A DNA stretch of 64,000 bases from the NCBI GenBank assembly GCA_028564675.1, contig JAOVVO010000330.1:21146-85145 (forward strand). The letters are read 5' to 3'. Positions 50,447 through 63,910 of the stretch are shown here, one piece after another; the stretch's first letter is position 1, and each line of letters starts with the position of its first letter. The position numbers were made by a program, and so were the translations under genes. The notes beneath the pieces were generated by a model. That model did no database searches. It was not told the origin of the DNA and saw nothing but the letters and a program-made list of their open reading frames with translations. Source of the DNA: Onchocerca lupi (taxonomy: Eukaryota > Nematoda > Chromadorea > Rhabditida > Onchocercidae).

Positions 50447-53400
50447 ATACTGCCATCACCGAAACAGGATTCAGAGCAGTACCAGTTGCAGATTTGGTCA
50501 ACTTTGGGCTACTATTCTGTGAACGTGGCAACAATACAGATGGTGATGCCTCATTAATAGTTAAATTTCTAATAACTGCCTGAGCAGATGCGCTTTGATG
50601 AAGCCTGAAACAACAAAATGTTGCACTCTAGGACTTGATGGAAGGCAGGCGATGATTCTGCAGAAAGAAATATATATCTACTGAAGTAATATGAAACCAA
50701 AAACCAGATTTGTAATTAACAATCCAATTTAAAATCGTGTATTAAATTTTGCTTAAGACAAAAACTTTTAATGGAGGCATGACTACTAGTAAACAATATA
50801 AAACAACTTAACAGGAAACATCTAATTTAGGCAAGGAAATCGAACGTAAACCAAACCGAAGCTATTATATTTGGCAAAAATTAAAAATCAACACTGACTG
50901 ACAGTAATATTTTTAAAAGATCGTTCAGCAATTCAGATTCACGTAAATTATTTCCCTCGATTATTCAGACTAGAGATATTTTCCTGAATTCTCAAGAAAA
51001 TCTCAAAAATATCCACGAATTTGAAATTTGATTACGTAATTAAAGTCCATTTCTAGAAATCGAGATTCACGAAATTCCAGCAATAAATAAGCTTTCAGTT
51101 GTTCTTTAATCCCGAAAATGATCCATTAGTTGAAGTTCAGAAAACAATACAAGTAAAAGACATTTATAAGAAAAAATATTGAAGATTACATATTATCACT
51201 GTAAATAAAGCAAAAAAGAGAAAAGAATATCAGTGCATTATTAGATAAAATCCAATAATAATTTATCAATATTTGCGGTTGTTCCAAGAAGTATGGCAAA
51301 CTACTGCAACACAAAAATTTTCGAAATGATTCTAAATGGAAAGAGTTCCAGTATAAGGATATAAATATATTTAGATTCTTCTTTTCTAACGACTTTATCT
51401 GACTTTAGCTCTGAATATCAGTACATTTAATTTCAACGAAGTATTAGTGGATGCTTAATAAATTATCACAGTCTTATTCATCACAAATATGAAAAAATGG
51501 AAATCAATATGAAAACATTTGCAAAATAATAATTCTTGGCAAATATAATCATTTCGACACGAGATGGAAAAATATGCACCAACTTCATAGTGAAGCATGT
51601 AATTTTTCATATCCAAAAATATATAGCAATTCTTTGAATTAATTCTGACATAATGTTGGAATTTTCTTCCTCAAAATACACGAAAAACATCCGGTAATTC
51701 CCCCCACAAAACTTTGAACAAATCATTCACGTACTTTTCCTCCTTTTTTTCCGGCTGTTCCACCACTGGACCGGTTGTTGATGTAGGCGACTGCTGTCGT
51801 GATATCGCGTAAGCATCACCATCATCGGCATCACTACCACTACAACGACCAATATCGATGCCTTTATCGATAGTTGCATGTGCTGCAACTATTGGTTCAG
51901 CTTTACTGCTATCACTGTTACTAGCGAACAATTCACCGTTTTCATTGTCATCTTCCTTAATCGATGGCTCATTTGGTGTCGCCGAAATGGAACCGCTTTT
52001 CTACAAACAAGGAGTTTTGGAGTCCAGATTCTCATGTAAATCGGAAAATAATTTATAAACGTGCAAGAAATAAAACAAATAATAAGAAAAATTCAATAAT
52101 AAATACCTGCAGCGATGTAATCTTCTGCTGTGCAGAATTTGAAGAAAATGGGGAACTTGAAGTACCACGAGCAGAAGATGACCCACTGATGTTCTTGGGC
52201 AAACCCTTTGTACTGCAAAAAACCAAATTATAGTTAAATGCAATACATAATGTGCATCTGCACATTACATCAGTAGTTTCTTACCTAAGCACTTAAATTC
52301 AAATGATTTTATCTTATCATTTGTGCCCCTAAAATTGCAGTGCTAATAAGATTTTTTATTCCAGGATTTTCATATTAACTGGTAGAGGTAATCGAAAAAT
52401 TTCATTAATTACGAGAAACTCACTCAATCGTCGGATACACAAATCGTGGCCCAGTTGACAAAATTCCCCTGGTCCCTAAATTAGTTAACGGTGTTCGTGA
52501 AGGAACGGAAGATTTCCTAAATCCAGACACAGGAACAGCACCAGCTTGCACACCACTTCCGACAGTTTGCATTACATTCGATGGATAGTTGGGCACTGAA
52601 GATGCATTACATTCGTTCATGAAGATAAATGAACACGTAATTTTGGTCAAAATAGTCAACCGAGAGAAACATCTATATTATAAGGTAAAATAATATACTT
52701 ATATGACCCGGCTGCATACTAAGCGCCTGCCGACCGCCTGGTGGACCAACAACATGTCGCATCGCAACTGGTGCTACACCAGACATGACTCGCTGTGTCC
52801 CAGGTGATGTTGTGACATGAATTTCTGAAGGTAAAAGAGTTGTTGGAAGCTGAGCAGCTGGTGCAATCGTTTGCTCTTGTGATCCACGTCGTGTTTTTAT
52901 TGATGGTACCTGGGCTGATGTTGAACGAGGCACAAATTTCTGGTTCTGTAAATTTCTATGAAGATAAGTACTTTAAATGTAACATTTAAGAATGACTTCA
53001 GTTCATCAAAATTTTGCTCCGATATCAATTTGGGCATCATTTTTGAAAACTAAGTCTTTCAAAATAGGATCTTTTGATACCTTCTTTAGTCCATTAAAGA
53101 AAAATAAATATCTCAAAAAGAATTTTGTAAAATGAAAACTTACTATAGTAAAACCAGTAGAAGCAGGGGATTGGGCATGGGGATTTTGACCCTGCGTATT
53201 TCCATGAGCAACACTTTGTGCTGATGCAGGATTCACCTGGGCGTTTAGGATAGCATCCCCATCAAGCTGAAAAAATTGAAAAAATTAAAGGATCTTTAAT
53301 AAAATGACTATCAAAGATTAACATCACTTTCGTTTTCAAGAGTCACTGGCTGCTTTGCTAGTTTAATTTTCCGATTTTCCAAGTTCGCATAAACTGAAAG

Positions 53401-56400
53401 GCAATGTTATCAATAGTCGAACTAAGCCCAGATACTAAATAGTTGTTATCAATTAATTAAGGAACTATAAGTAGTTTGTAATAAATATGCTGAGATGGAT
53501 GACTTCTTATCATAAATCAACACATTAATATCTTCAACGGTTCAGAAACTTTACCTCGCGTTTTTTCTCTCCCAATAAAATGTAGGTGGCATGAAGATCG
53601 TCGAAACTACCTTTCTCGAGCGATATCAATATTAAATTACGATTGTAACCCATTTGCTGAATAATGGCTATTCGATTTTCATCTCTAACATCTTTTGGCG
53701 GTTCAACATACGGCTTTAATTCATCATCTTCATAACCTATATTCATCCATCTAAAACAGGAAAAAAACTCATCAAACTATTAGACATAAATCAACTTGCT
53801 TTCTGATTAATGATTTCCAGAAGTACAAGTCTGTGGGTAGAAAAAAATCACTACATTATCACTTTATAAAAATCAGAAATAATTGAAAATTTTTAGTGGG
53901 AACATCAAGAAAACGACTCACGCCGACCTATCTTTCATGATTGCTTCCAGTGTTCCTCGACGAGCTGGATTTAATATCAGGAACTTCTTAAGAAGATTTT
54001 CACAGTCGGTTGACATGTAAAACGGTATTCGATATTTTCCTCTCAGGACTCTTTCTCTTAATTCCTGCAAAATTTAGATCTGAGAATGCAACATCCTTTT
54101 TATTTTTAAACGCATTTAATTCATTCATTTTCTATGAATGAAAACTGTGGAAGAAAGAAAATGCTGAGAAACAGGTACCTTCAAATTTTGTCCATCAAAA
54201 GGTAGGCTACCCGAGACAAGAGTGTATAAAATAACTCCTAAACTCCATACATCTACTTCTGGTCCATCATATTTCTTTCCTTGGAATAATTCCGGAGCTG
54301 CATAAGGCGGGCTACCACAAAATGTGTCCAATTTGTTACCTGAAACAAGAAAGGTCAAGTATTTGCAAGATATTAATAAGACGCATCCATCTACAAGAAA
54401 ATGATAATAATCATACAAATACAGAAATCCATTAATGAATATCAGAACCGAAAAACATTATCACAGATCTGGTCCTCTGGGAAGATCGACGATATTATAT
54501 TTGAAAGCATGAGATTTTAGCCATCCAAACAGGTAGATTAAAATGCTTGTAATTAGCACAAGCTAATGTAATTTTTCGGTAATATCGGAAGAAATGTACT
54601 ATCAATCAGAGTGTCATAGTGAAAAAAAGTTAACAGTGAATAAATGGAGAATAAAATGTATTAGATAAAACAAATTACCTATTACAAATTGATTACTGAA
54701 TCCAAAATCAGCTATTTTAATATTCATATCGGAATCGAGCAGTAAATTTTCTGCCTAAAATACCTTTTTTCTGTACTCATAAAGAATCAATTGGTTTATG
54801 GCAATATCTTCATTATTATTTCAATTCCACGAGATAATTAAATAAAAGCCATTATGAGCTTTCTTCGACAGTTCATTCATAATTGTACCATTATTGCACT
54901 ATATCAACAAATGAGTTAGCCGAGCGGCTGCATTAAATATCGATTTATGTATCTGACTATTACAATACTCGAATTTTTTCAAATCTTAGTGTTGGAACGA
55001 ACTGATTCTTCTCTAGTTTTTTTTCTACAATGATGATAACTTCATAAAGAAATTACCTTCAAATCCCTATGTATGATATTTTTCTGATGTAAATATTGTA
55101 CAGCTGATACAATTTGCCGAAATTTAGCTCTTGCTTCTTTCTCTTTCATTCTACCATGAGCTACCAAATAATCAAATACCTAAAACAATATAATAGAAAG
55201 TAAAGGAAAAAAGTGACCTGAACAAATAAGTGAATGCGCTGTATGATGAACTAGAAACTTTATGTTCAGATACAAGCAAAAAAGAAAATTTCACATAAAC
55301 ATATGAAAATAGAACATTTATGCTTAATATTTAAAAACCGAATATTCACCTCTCCACCACTCGCATATTCCATCACAAGGTACAACGTGTTTTCAGTTTC
55401 CATCACTTGATAAAGTTTCACTGAAACATAATCCTATAAGCAGTTTGGAATAAAATTAAAATAAAACATTTTTCTGTCTAACGGCTCTATTTTTCTTTGA
55501 TCAACGAAGCTACTAATGCCTGATTTCTAAAGTCCTTTTTTCGAGTTTCAGAACTTCCTGACTTAATTTAAATTACTTCATTTTGTAATTCAAGTTTCAG
55601 CACTACCAAATTCCAGTTTATATAACAAAGAAAAGAGATTTAATTAGTTTACTGGACCTCTAACGTACCAATATTTGGATGATCCAACTGTTTCATTATT
55701 TTTACTTCTCGGAACAACTGAAAATGTAATATATGTATTGATCTTTAAGAACAAATATTTAGATGAATTCTATTTTCATTATATTCTCCAAGTTGGAAAT
55801 ATGACAATAAAACCACCTTTTTGTCCTTTCAGATAATGGAGGAAATATGAGCATACTAATACCTTATGTAGACTGCCTGGATTGAGAGCAGTTTTGTCGA
55901 TTATCTTAATCGCAACCTCGATACCCGTAGGAATGTGCTTGGCTAGCTTAACCTACAAAATGAATAAATTGGAAAGAAAGTTTTAATTAATGCTTTGATT
56001 TTTATTTTACTTCAATAGCATCAATAAAATTTTTCTGAGATGGAAGATTATAAAATCTATTTGACGTTCTTACTGGACTTGACGCTTTTTACGAGACTAG
56101 ATATAAAAAATCTTCCTATCTTCCAGCTTTTTTAGTTTAATAGTAGTTCCAATCCTCACTAGAACACGATTTTTGGGTAATTCCAGTACGATTCTTATTC
56201 AATTAATTTATTCATGTCCATCAAGCAAAATCCATCACCCGCCGCGATTTCCGTAAAAACAGTACATATTATGCATTTGATATATGAAATAAGATAAATC
56301 GAAATGACAAACTTTGGCAAAATTTCCTTTGCCAATTGTTTTGAGCAATTTATATTTCCCAATATGTGGGTCATCAGTGGTTCGCGACCTGCTTTGCACA

Positions 56401-58309
56401 CGAGCTGCATTCATATTCGAAGAACGATGGTTTCCATGAAATCCACCACCAGTGCCATGATGAGAGCTTGAACTGAACAGTTGTTATAAATGTTCTAGAT
56501 GACTATTAGTATAATAATTAATCTTTCATCCTTATAAATCTACGTCAAACGTTATTGCTGTTCGACTTGTAATCTTCCAGCATCAATTTTCTTCGATCTT
56601 TCACTTATCTCATGATTATGAAATTCAAAGTAGTCCCGTTCAAAGAGTTATAACAACTTCATAATTAATGACTGAATAAGTCAGGATTATAAAAACTAAC
56701 TGCAAAGATGATGCTCACGATTATGATTTCTTATATCCGGAAGAATTATGTTATTAATTTATAGTTTAACAAATAAAAAATAACAGCAATACCTTGGGTG
56801 AGCTCCATGATGAGAAGACATTTGTGTACTAGTACTAGAACCATTGCCTCCCGAAGTGGCATGATGATGGGAATTGGAGGATGATGGTGCAGTCATTGGT
56901 GCATGTTGTACTGTGGTAGTCATCTGAGTATGTGATTCCGATGGCAGGCGACAAAAAGCACTGGTCGGTACTTTGGTTGATGAAAAAGATGTCTTCTACA
57001 AAAACAAAACTTGCAAAACACTAATTTGATAAAGCAGATCAATAGATTCATAATCAAAATTAGTAACTTGACTTGATAATGTAGTAGCAATTAATTCAAC
57101 TGCTGAACTACTACTAAATAATCCAGTTGCTATCCCATAAAGCTGTTTAATTTCGATTTAATTTCAATTTTAATTTAATTTGATTTCAATGTTTTTAAGC
57201 AATATTTAATCGAGAAAATAAGTGAATACAAGAAAAACGAGGAACACATAATGCGCATAGATCTGTTCTGATATTTCACAGTTGAAAAGAAGAGAAAGAA
57301 ATTGAATGGAATCAGTAATTCAAAGATTATAAGTTGTTAGGCCTGAAAATAATATATCCAAATACTTTAGGGCGAAAATCTCTTTAATGCATTTCTTCAT
57401 TCTTTTATTCCTTCAATTTCGATTTTACGAGAAAGCTAGGCACGACTTATTAATACTGTCAAATTAGGAAATGCTGCTTTTAACTCGATGTAACATACAT
57501 ATTGTTCGGGATGGAAAGCTACTAAAACGAATTCAGGAAAAAGACAGAATAATTCCCCATTCAGAGTAGATCAGTTCCTTGACATTTGTAACATGGATGA
57601 AAAAAGCATTCATCAAGAAAATAACGTCACATTATAGAAATATAAAAACAGTGAAGGATATTAAAGCTCATCCTTTTCTCTTTCTCTTAAATCTCTCCTT
57701 GTCATTAAAATTCTTTTCAAAAAAAAGTAACTGAAATAAGCAATCCAATACAAGGCCGTAATATTCCCATCCATCTGTTTAAATCCTCTTCTGGAAAAAA
57801 CTTCCAACATTATAATCAATTAGCCAAATGGATTTTTAACGAAAACAAGAATAGAAACAATGTGACATTCTATGCGATGTGATATTATCTGTTCTATCAA
57901 CGAGTTGTACCTTTTTTATCGTGACAATCTAACCGTTACATTTTCTTCCCAGTGCAACATTTTCTAAAGGTTAGATATATTTACAGTGTATCCCATGCGA
58001 ATTAAAGCTCGGCATATAATCTTAAACTATATTAATCTCCTAAAACAATGTCAGTTTGTGTCATTTGAACTCTTTGACATTAATTAAATTCCAAAAAATT
58101 GGAATAGCACATACATTTTGTCCGTTGGTAGTGGACTGCGTTGAAGCAGTATCCTGAATTTTAGTTTTTCGGAACGATTTCCGCACAAGCGGTACTTTAC
58201 TGTTTTTCCGGATTATATACTTATTTACCGCTTCAGTGCTAGAGCACGAATTCACATATTCCTGAAATAAACTGGAAATGTGATAAATATCTTCGGGAGC
58301 AGAATACAT
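45633..58309 (-). CDS. par-1: PAR-1/MARK polarity kinase
   Basis: Twenty-two exons, all in phase, about 1378 residues: 58115-58309, 56793-56995, 56313-56472, 55863-55952, 55669-55717, 55350-55420, 55057-55179, 54679-54754, 54179-54339, 53928-54064, 53555-53750, 53144-53266, 52699-52945, 52424-52595, 52107-52212, 51735-52000, 50451-50604, 50010-50141, 49716-49828, 46383-47513, 45977-46094 and 45633-45746. The Ser/Thr kinase domain spans about 171-422 with GKGNFAKV, VAIK lysine 202, HRD aspartate 295, DFG aspartate 313 and activation-loop LDTFCGSPPY, whose T328 is the LKB1/PAR-4 site in the family. UBA is at about 447-485. RQTFHG with T878 matches the aPKC site that controls MARK localisation. 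The C-terminal KA1 domain is at about 1279-1378. The ATG at 58307-58309 is the best start, but an acceptor at 58262 and upstream candidates suggest other 5' ends. Confidence 0.95.
48059..48292. repeat. two (AT)n tracts in a par-1 intron
   Basis: AT dinucleotide runs occupy 48059-48107 and 48273-48292, within the 2.2-kb intron 47514-49715. Confidence 0.9.
49862..50009 (-). other. coding-like par-1 intron with its own stop and AATAAA
   Basis: After exon 50010-50141 the frame stays open for 48 codons through the donor (GTTCGT) and ends with TAA at 49863-49865. An AATAAA (49862-49867) overlaps that stop. The peptide (e.g. NEREYNLFIPGVDPDQLTKV) has coding-like composition. Normal splicing to 49828 gives the conserved MARK order. 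Retention would end the protein just after the aPKC site, without KA1. Confidence 0.5.
50412..50445. repeat. poly-A of 34 directly inside a par-1 donor
   Basis: On the gene strand this is T34 beginning right after GTATGT of the intron that follows exon 50451-50604. Confidence 0.9.
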
Positions 58310-58941
58310 ATTATATGAGGGAAGAGAGAAATGTGAATTAGATAGATCTTTTGTATTCGCTCGCTATTTACAAAATAATGGTCCATATTTCAGAAAAATC
58401 TTAGAATCAGTACTATTATTATGCCATAATAAGATATCTAAGAATCAGTAATTACTCCACTAATTAAATAGAGCCTGAGATTAAGAAAGATAATATTAAA
58501 GGTGTATCTCAGTAAATTCAGGTATAACAATTTTCATTACTGATTACTTGTACATAATAGCGGACATATGCACAGTGAAGCATAAACTGTGATGCTACGG
58601 AAATTATAATAAGTCAACAAGATTTATCAATTAAATGAACAAATTTTCGGACTAAATCTCAAATCAAAATTTATTACGATCATTTACGTATAAAGTGTTT
58701 ATGTCTGCAGTTTTTTGGGTGTTACGATTAGTAGTAGCAGGTAATAATAACATGTGTCAAATTATATATATGCTATGATTGACAATAAGATAGAAAATAG
58801 TAAATATCTTCGTTACTTCGAAATTAATGACATGTGGAAGTATTGAGGATCTAACATCGCATTTTAGTTGAAAATTACTGAGAGCAATCCCTCACCAATA
58901 CTAGATCATATATAACTGATAAGTGACAAAATGTAAAGTAC

Positions 58942-59012
58942 CAAGCAAGTGTCACCCCACCGCTGATCAATATCAATACCACGTGAACGCATAAAAACCA
59001 GTAAGTGAGGAC
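58942..59012 (-). CDS. candidate upstream exon of par-1
   Basis: After AAATTTAG the minus strand is open in all three frames for 71 bases and ends at a GTACTT donor-like site. One frame has an ATG at 58990-58992 (MRSRGIDIDQRWGDTCL), ends in phase 0 and could join the par-1 exon at the acceptor 58262. GC content is locally high. Unproven. Confidence 0.3.
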
Positions 59013-59649
59013 CTAAATTTAACAAGGCCACTCTTTGCAATTCAATTCATCCCAAACAATCAATCATAATATTTAAGCTGAAAATACTACCGGAAGCAGT
59101 TCGAAGAGGTAATATGAATCCGGAGATCGATAAACTTAATATTAATCAAAAAAAGATTCTATTATTGTTAACATTATTGGTCTTAAATCTTCATTGTACT
59201 ATATTTAAAATTCTACAGGAATTTAAGAAAAAAAAAAAATTTATTTCCTAATTCTTTTTCCCTTCAATCAATGAATATTAATCTGGCTGATATCATATTT
59301 TGAACTTTCAGATATAAGATAAAAAGGCCAATAAAATCGCACAATACTTTACCATTCAAGCAATCTAATTATTCACAAATAACATATAGATAACATTATA
59401 ATGAGACGTTGAGCATTGCACGAAATTTAACAAATAGTGAATCGAAAAAAATCTTTTTAATAGCAACCAGAACTAGGCTTATCTAAGCTAGACTTGTATT
59501 CTTAGATGTAAGTTTTGTCTAGATGTCATAAGGATATTCAGGGCTAATCTCGAATGTTAACATTATATAAGAAGGAAATTTGTCCCCAACAAAGCTGAAT
59601 GACTGGCTGGTCGAATTGAGTCAATGACCTCGTTCTGATTGAATGATTT
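59013..59649. other. AT-rich flank, nothing recognised
   Basis: No coding-like or structured sequence was found between the candidate par-1 exon and the TG microsatellite. Confidence 0.4.
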
Positions 59650-59742
59650 CTGTGTGTGTGTGTGTGTGTATGTGTGTGTATGCATGTGCATGTGTGTATG
59701 TGTATGTGGATGTGTGTATGTGAGTGTATGTGGGTACATATG
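59650..59742. repeat. (TG)n microsatellite, interrupted
   Basis: A pure TG core at 59651-59669 is followed by TGTATG-type variants. The His/Thr-rich minus-strand frame here is a repeat by-product. Confidence 0.95.
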
Positions 59743-59849
59743 CATGATGTCACAGCATGCAACTTACCCGCATATTCACCTACATGCATGAACATACACA
59801 TTTTTATGTAACTTCTATATCGCTGACCGTAAAATGAATATGGTACGAT

Positions 59850-59975
59850 CATCACTGGAGTGCATACGATTACCCAGGATGTCAGCCGAACAGTATCACC
59901 GAATAGTGCCAGATGATCACCTGGGACGCCTATTAATAATGCCAGATCATCGGAGGATACCTTCCTCTTAGCTTA
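59850..59975. other. GC-rich island open on both strands
   Basis: On the plus strand ATTACCCAG/G precedes an ATG (59879) with a 30-codon frame (MSAEQYHRIVPDDHLGRLL) to TAG at 59971. On the minus strand the same bases are open from about 59970 (SSDDLALLIGVPGDHLALFG) and continue towards 59544 with a donor-like TGG/GTAATC near 59873. A short internal duplication (TGCCAGATGATC / TGCCAGATCATC) is present. It could be a par-1 upstream exon, a small ORF or a regulatory element. Confidence 0.35.
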
Positions 59976-62900
59976 TCGTATTCTCATGGAAACATTAAGA
60001 AAATAACGTAAACTGCTAGATGAATATTTATTCATTGTCGGCCAATTTTCGATTTTTGAAAATATAAAAAATAAAAAAATATCGGATAGGAACTGAAAAA
60101 ATGGCACATATAAAAAAGAGAGAAATGAAAACAAGCAAACACATTATCTTTACATCAGTTTCCGGATTAATATCTGACCAATATCTCCTTTTAGGAATAA
60201 ATTTTGACCAAAGACTGTCAAAATCCTTGCTGCATTTATCATATCCTATTCTCGAGCATAACTTCTTTTTTTTTGTTCAGTGTTCATATCTTAATTAATT
60301 TTTTTTTTTTGGTAAGTCTGAAAGCGCCACAATAAATTTCAAAATTTTAGCTTAAAAGTTAAAAGTCATTTTGAAACATTTTTTATAACTGCAACAAATT
60401 TAGCAGGCAAATTTTTCTTTTTTTTAATGCAATAAAAAACCTTTTGAGTTAGCTGCAGATATTGGTAGTATCTTACGGCACTAATATTCGTTAAGAAATT
60501 AGCCTTTTGATCTTGCAACCGTGTTGCAGGATGTAATTTTCTCTCTTTAAGTAAGAAATGCGTTCCTCATTCTTGTCAGTCTTCAAAAGCTAAGCAAATT
60601 GATTACATTTGAATATCATTCGGTAATTATCAACAAGGACATAATAAGTTCAAATTATATGACTTCACAGAGTGGAAAATATTCAAGATCAATTCATAAT
60701 GGTTTGTTTAATTATCAAATCAAACAACGAAATGAATTGAAATTTGGCCGTAAATTCAAAAGAAAAGTAATTTTAAAACTGCCAAAATTTTTGAACCGAT
60801 TCTTTCAAATTACATTTTTACTTCCAATAATATTACCAAATTTTTTATAAAATCAAATAGTTCATATTGAATCTATTTGAATAGGTACCAGCAAATTTTC
60901 AAATTCTCGTATTTAATCGGCAAAAGAACAAGAAACAGAGGAATGACCTTTTATATCAACCAATCGTCTTCTTTTATCACCAATGATAATAGGACGATAG
61001 TCTACGTTTATCGAAGAGTTATCAGAATTTAAAACTTGTTCTTTCTCTATACCCTCAATTTGTAACTTTCTTATTTCTCTCACTCCTAACTTTTTCTTCC
61101 TCTAATTTATGATTATCTTATTTTCATCTTAATCGATAATAAAGATATGGATAGAAACAAGAAAGATCCTAAGCAAACTAATTCATAGCTTCAATTCATG
61201 ACCTCCACATCTTTCTCTTCTACAATTGATATCTGTCGAAAAAATTAAGCAAAATATCTTTTTCTTTTGCATTTCACGAATATTTACCGCATTATTGTGA
61301 ATTAACTAAAGAAAATTTCTAAATGGTACAAAAAGGTTAGGTTTTTTCATTTTTGCTTTTATTCCTTCTTTCCTAAAAGGAAATTTCATTTGCCTTCTTT
61401 AGTTAGAAAGTTTCCAAAATAAAAAAAAAGGTAATGTATTCAATTGATGTCCGAAATATATATCATTTATTTATATTATTGTCACAATTTATAAGCTTTT
61501 TCCTTCAAACACAGCACTTTATTCTTTATTCTATAAATTCATTATATATTACTGTTATGTTGTTTATTCCCACTAATCATCAGCTAATTAGACGAAAAAA
61601 ATGTAGTGACCAAAGTAAATTCAAAATTCAAGCTTATCATATATTCATCATGGTAAAGATAAACTCATACATTCACTACTTTAATATGTTATGGTAACTA
61701 TCCAGTATGCACAAGTAGGGAAAAAAAATTGGGATTTCAGCTCAGGATATCATCATGGATACAATCTATCTTCTTGCCTACTCATAAATTACCTAATTAC
61801 CTTCTTTATGCAAACATCAAAAAAAAAAAAAAAAAAACTGGATCGAAATTTAGAATCTGAAAACTATGATTCATATATTTCCATTATCTACATTGAAAAT
61901 ATTTTCGTAATTGAACTTTTTCTTAAAAAAAGGAAACTGCAGAACTCTTAAAAACAATGTAACTTTATTTTTTAAAAATAAGACTGACAACACATATCAT
62001 CGATAAAATGCAGGAAGAAATTAAAATTTTTCTAAGAGCAAGCTTGATTGTTAAATCTGTAACTGTAATTTCAGCAAGATCTATTTTTGATTACATTTTC
62101 TTATTTTTTTCTCCTATGCAATTAAATACTGCATATTACATTTTCCATTATACTTTGAGGTTTTGAATAACACTTGAAAGACACTTGCACTCCCGTATGC
62201 TAATAATGTCGTGTAAGAAAACGACAATCGTTATTTGATATCTAATCAAATCAGGTTTTATTGGAGAAGAAAAGAAATTCGATTCTTATTTTGATTACAA
62301 ATTCAACTTGCAACATGATATTCGTTTTCTATTAATAAATCTTGTAAACAAACTGCTGAAAAGTTTAAATATAGCATACACTTTTCTCAATTAATCTCCA
62401 ACTATCAACTCTTATTAATAAAAATAACATAAATTTCTGCAGATTCAGGTAAAATGTTATCATTACGGATTCATTAACTTCCTATAAATATAAAACAATT
62501 TATGTTCCAGAGATGACAGTGATTCACTGTTTCCCAATTTTGTCACATTCAAAATTGTAAAAACGGGTGTTAAATTTTATTTTCGTTGTAAAATTTTCCA
62601 TAAAAGTTGGAGAATGTTTATAAAATAAACAAGAGTATAATTCAACAGGAAAAAGTTAGTGGTCAAACCAAAATGGGTGGTTCCAAAAATTCGATGTCAA
62701 CTACAGCTGCCATTTAGTTTACTTCTTCAACAAAATATTGAGCAAGTATCGTGACCGTGATATCTCATTTTTACTTATCAAGAAAAAGAGGAAGTTTACA
62801 GTTAGATACTAATTTCTCTAAAATGTGAACTTCAACTGAAACAGCATCGAGATTTAAGTTTTCATTTCAAATAAGAATCATGACCGTAAAAATTTTGAAA

Positions 62901-63746
62901 CAAATTTGAATTTGTAAATAAATTAACATATTAACAGGCTCATGAAAATTTAATGATGCTTGAACTATGCAATAATAACGAAAAAAAAAATTACAGATGA
63001 AAATAAAATTTGACTGACTCAAGAAAATTACTTAAAATCAAATTTCACGTAGCTAAATTTATTTGAAGAATGGAAATTCATATAAAAGAATTAATCGAAA
63101 TTTCGTTTTTTTGAGTTGGGTTGAGACGGAAAGAGGTGATGAAGGCTTTTTCCATTTCATTTGTCCATGAAGAAGTTTAGAGAATTCTATCGTCTTCGGC
63201 TAAGAAGAACGAAAGCAAATTTTATCAAATCGGAAATCTGGACATTTAGTCTAACAATGCTATCTTATTCTAGCGCTTTCTTAGGAAAACTTAATCCTAA
63301 AAAAAAAAAAAAAAAGGTTGGTCTGCATGGAAGAAGATCCATACATCATAACACAACAGTCAAGTTACCATAACCCTTCGCTTCACTTTATTATCTCTAG
63401 AAATAGCGATGATCAATGATAATTCTTTCTGCTGATGATGATAATCAATAACCAATTTATAAAAAGACTACGTTCTTTCTTGTTCTCTTTAAAAGAAAAA
63501 GGAAATTAAACTCTTGCGATACGCTCGCAACCATATAAACAAATATTATGAATGTGGTACATGTATAAAATGTAAAACTAACCAAAGGAAAGGAGAAAAT
63601 TTTTTAGAAATTTATCCAATTTTTAAAAGTTATAATTGCAGCAATGCGCGTCAATTTGACACGTAAAATGCAAATGTTCGATGACAAACAAAATAAATAA
63701 AGAGACAAGAAAAGGAGTAAAAATGCTATTCGAATCAGCTGAATTT
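59976..63746. other. AT-rich DNA upstream of par-1, no supported gene
   Basis: Open frames at 60599-60850 and 61434-61697 are polar or hydrophobic without splice support. A14-A18 runs occur near 61820 and 63300. The promoter of par-1 should lie somewhere between 58310 and this region, but no element was recognised. Confidence 0.4.
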
Positions 63747-63879
63747 GCAAAATAATAATTAATAATAATTATTAATCTAATAGTTAATAACAATAATAAC
63801 AGTAATTAATAGCAATAATAGTAATAATAATTAATAGCAATAATAATAATAATAATTAATAATAATAATAATTAGTAAT

Positions 63880-63910
<31 letters not shown>

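Noticed and set aside
54905..54935. tRNA-like D-arm sequence (GTTAGCCGAGCGGC) inside a par-1 intron
   Set aside because: Only the 5' part resembles tRNA-Leu/Ser. No anticodon arm, T arm (GGTTCGAATCC-like) or acceptor pairing follows.
59544..59855. 103-codon His/Thr-rich minus-strand ORF
   Set aside because: Most of it is the translated TG microsatellite.
60599..60850. 83-codon plus-strand polar ORF
   Set aside because: It has no splice sites or recognisable motif, and its composition follows the local AT bias.
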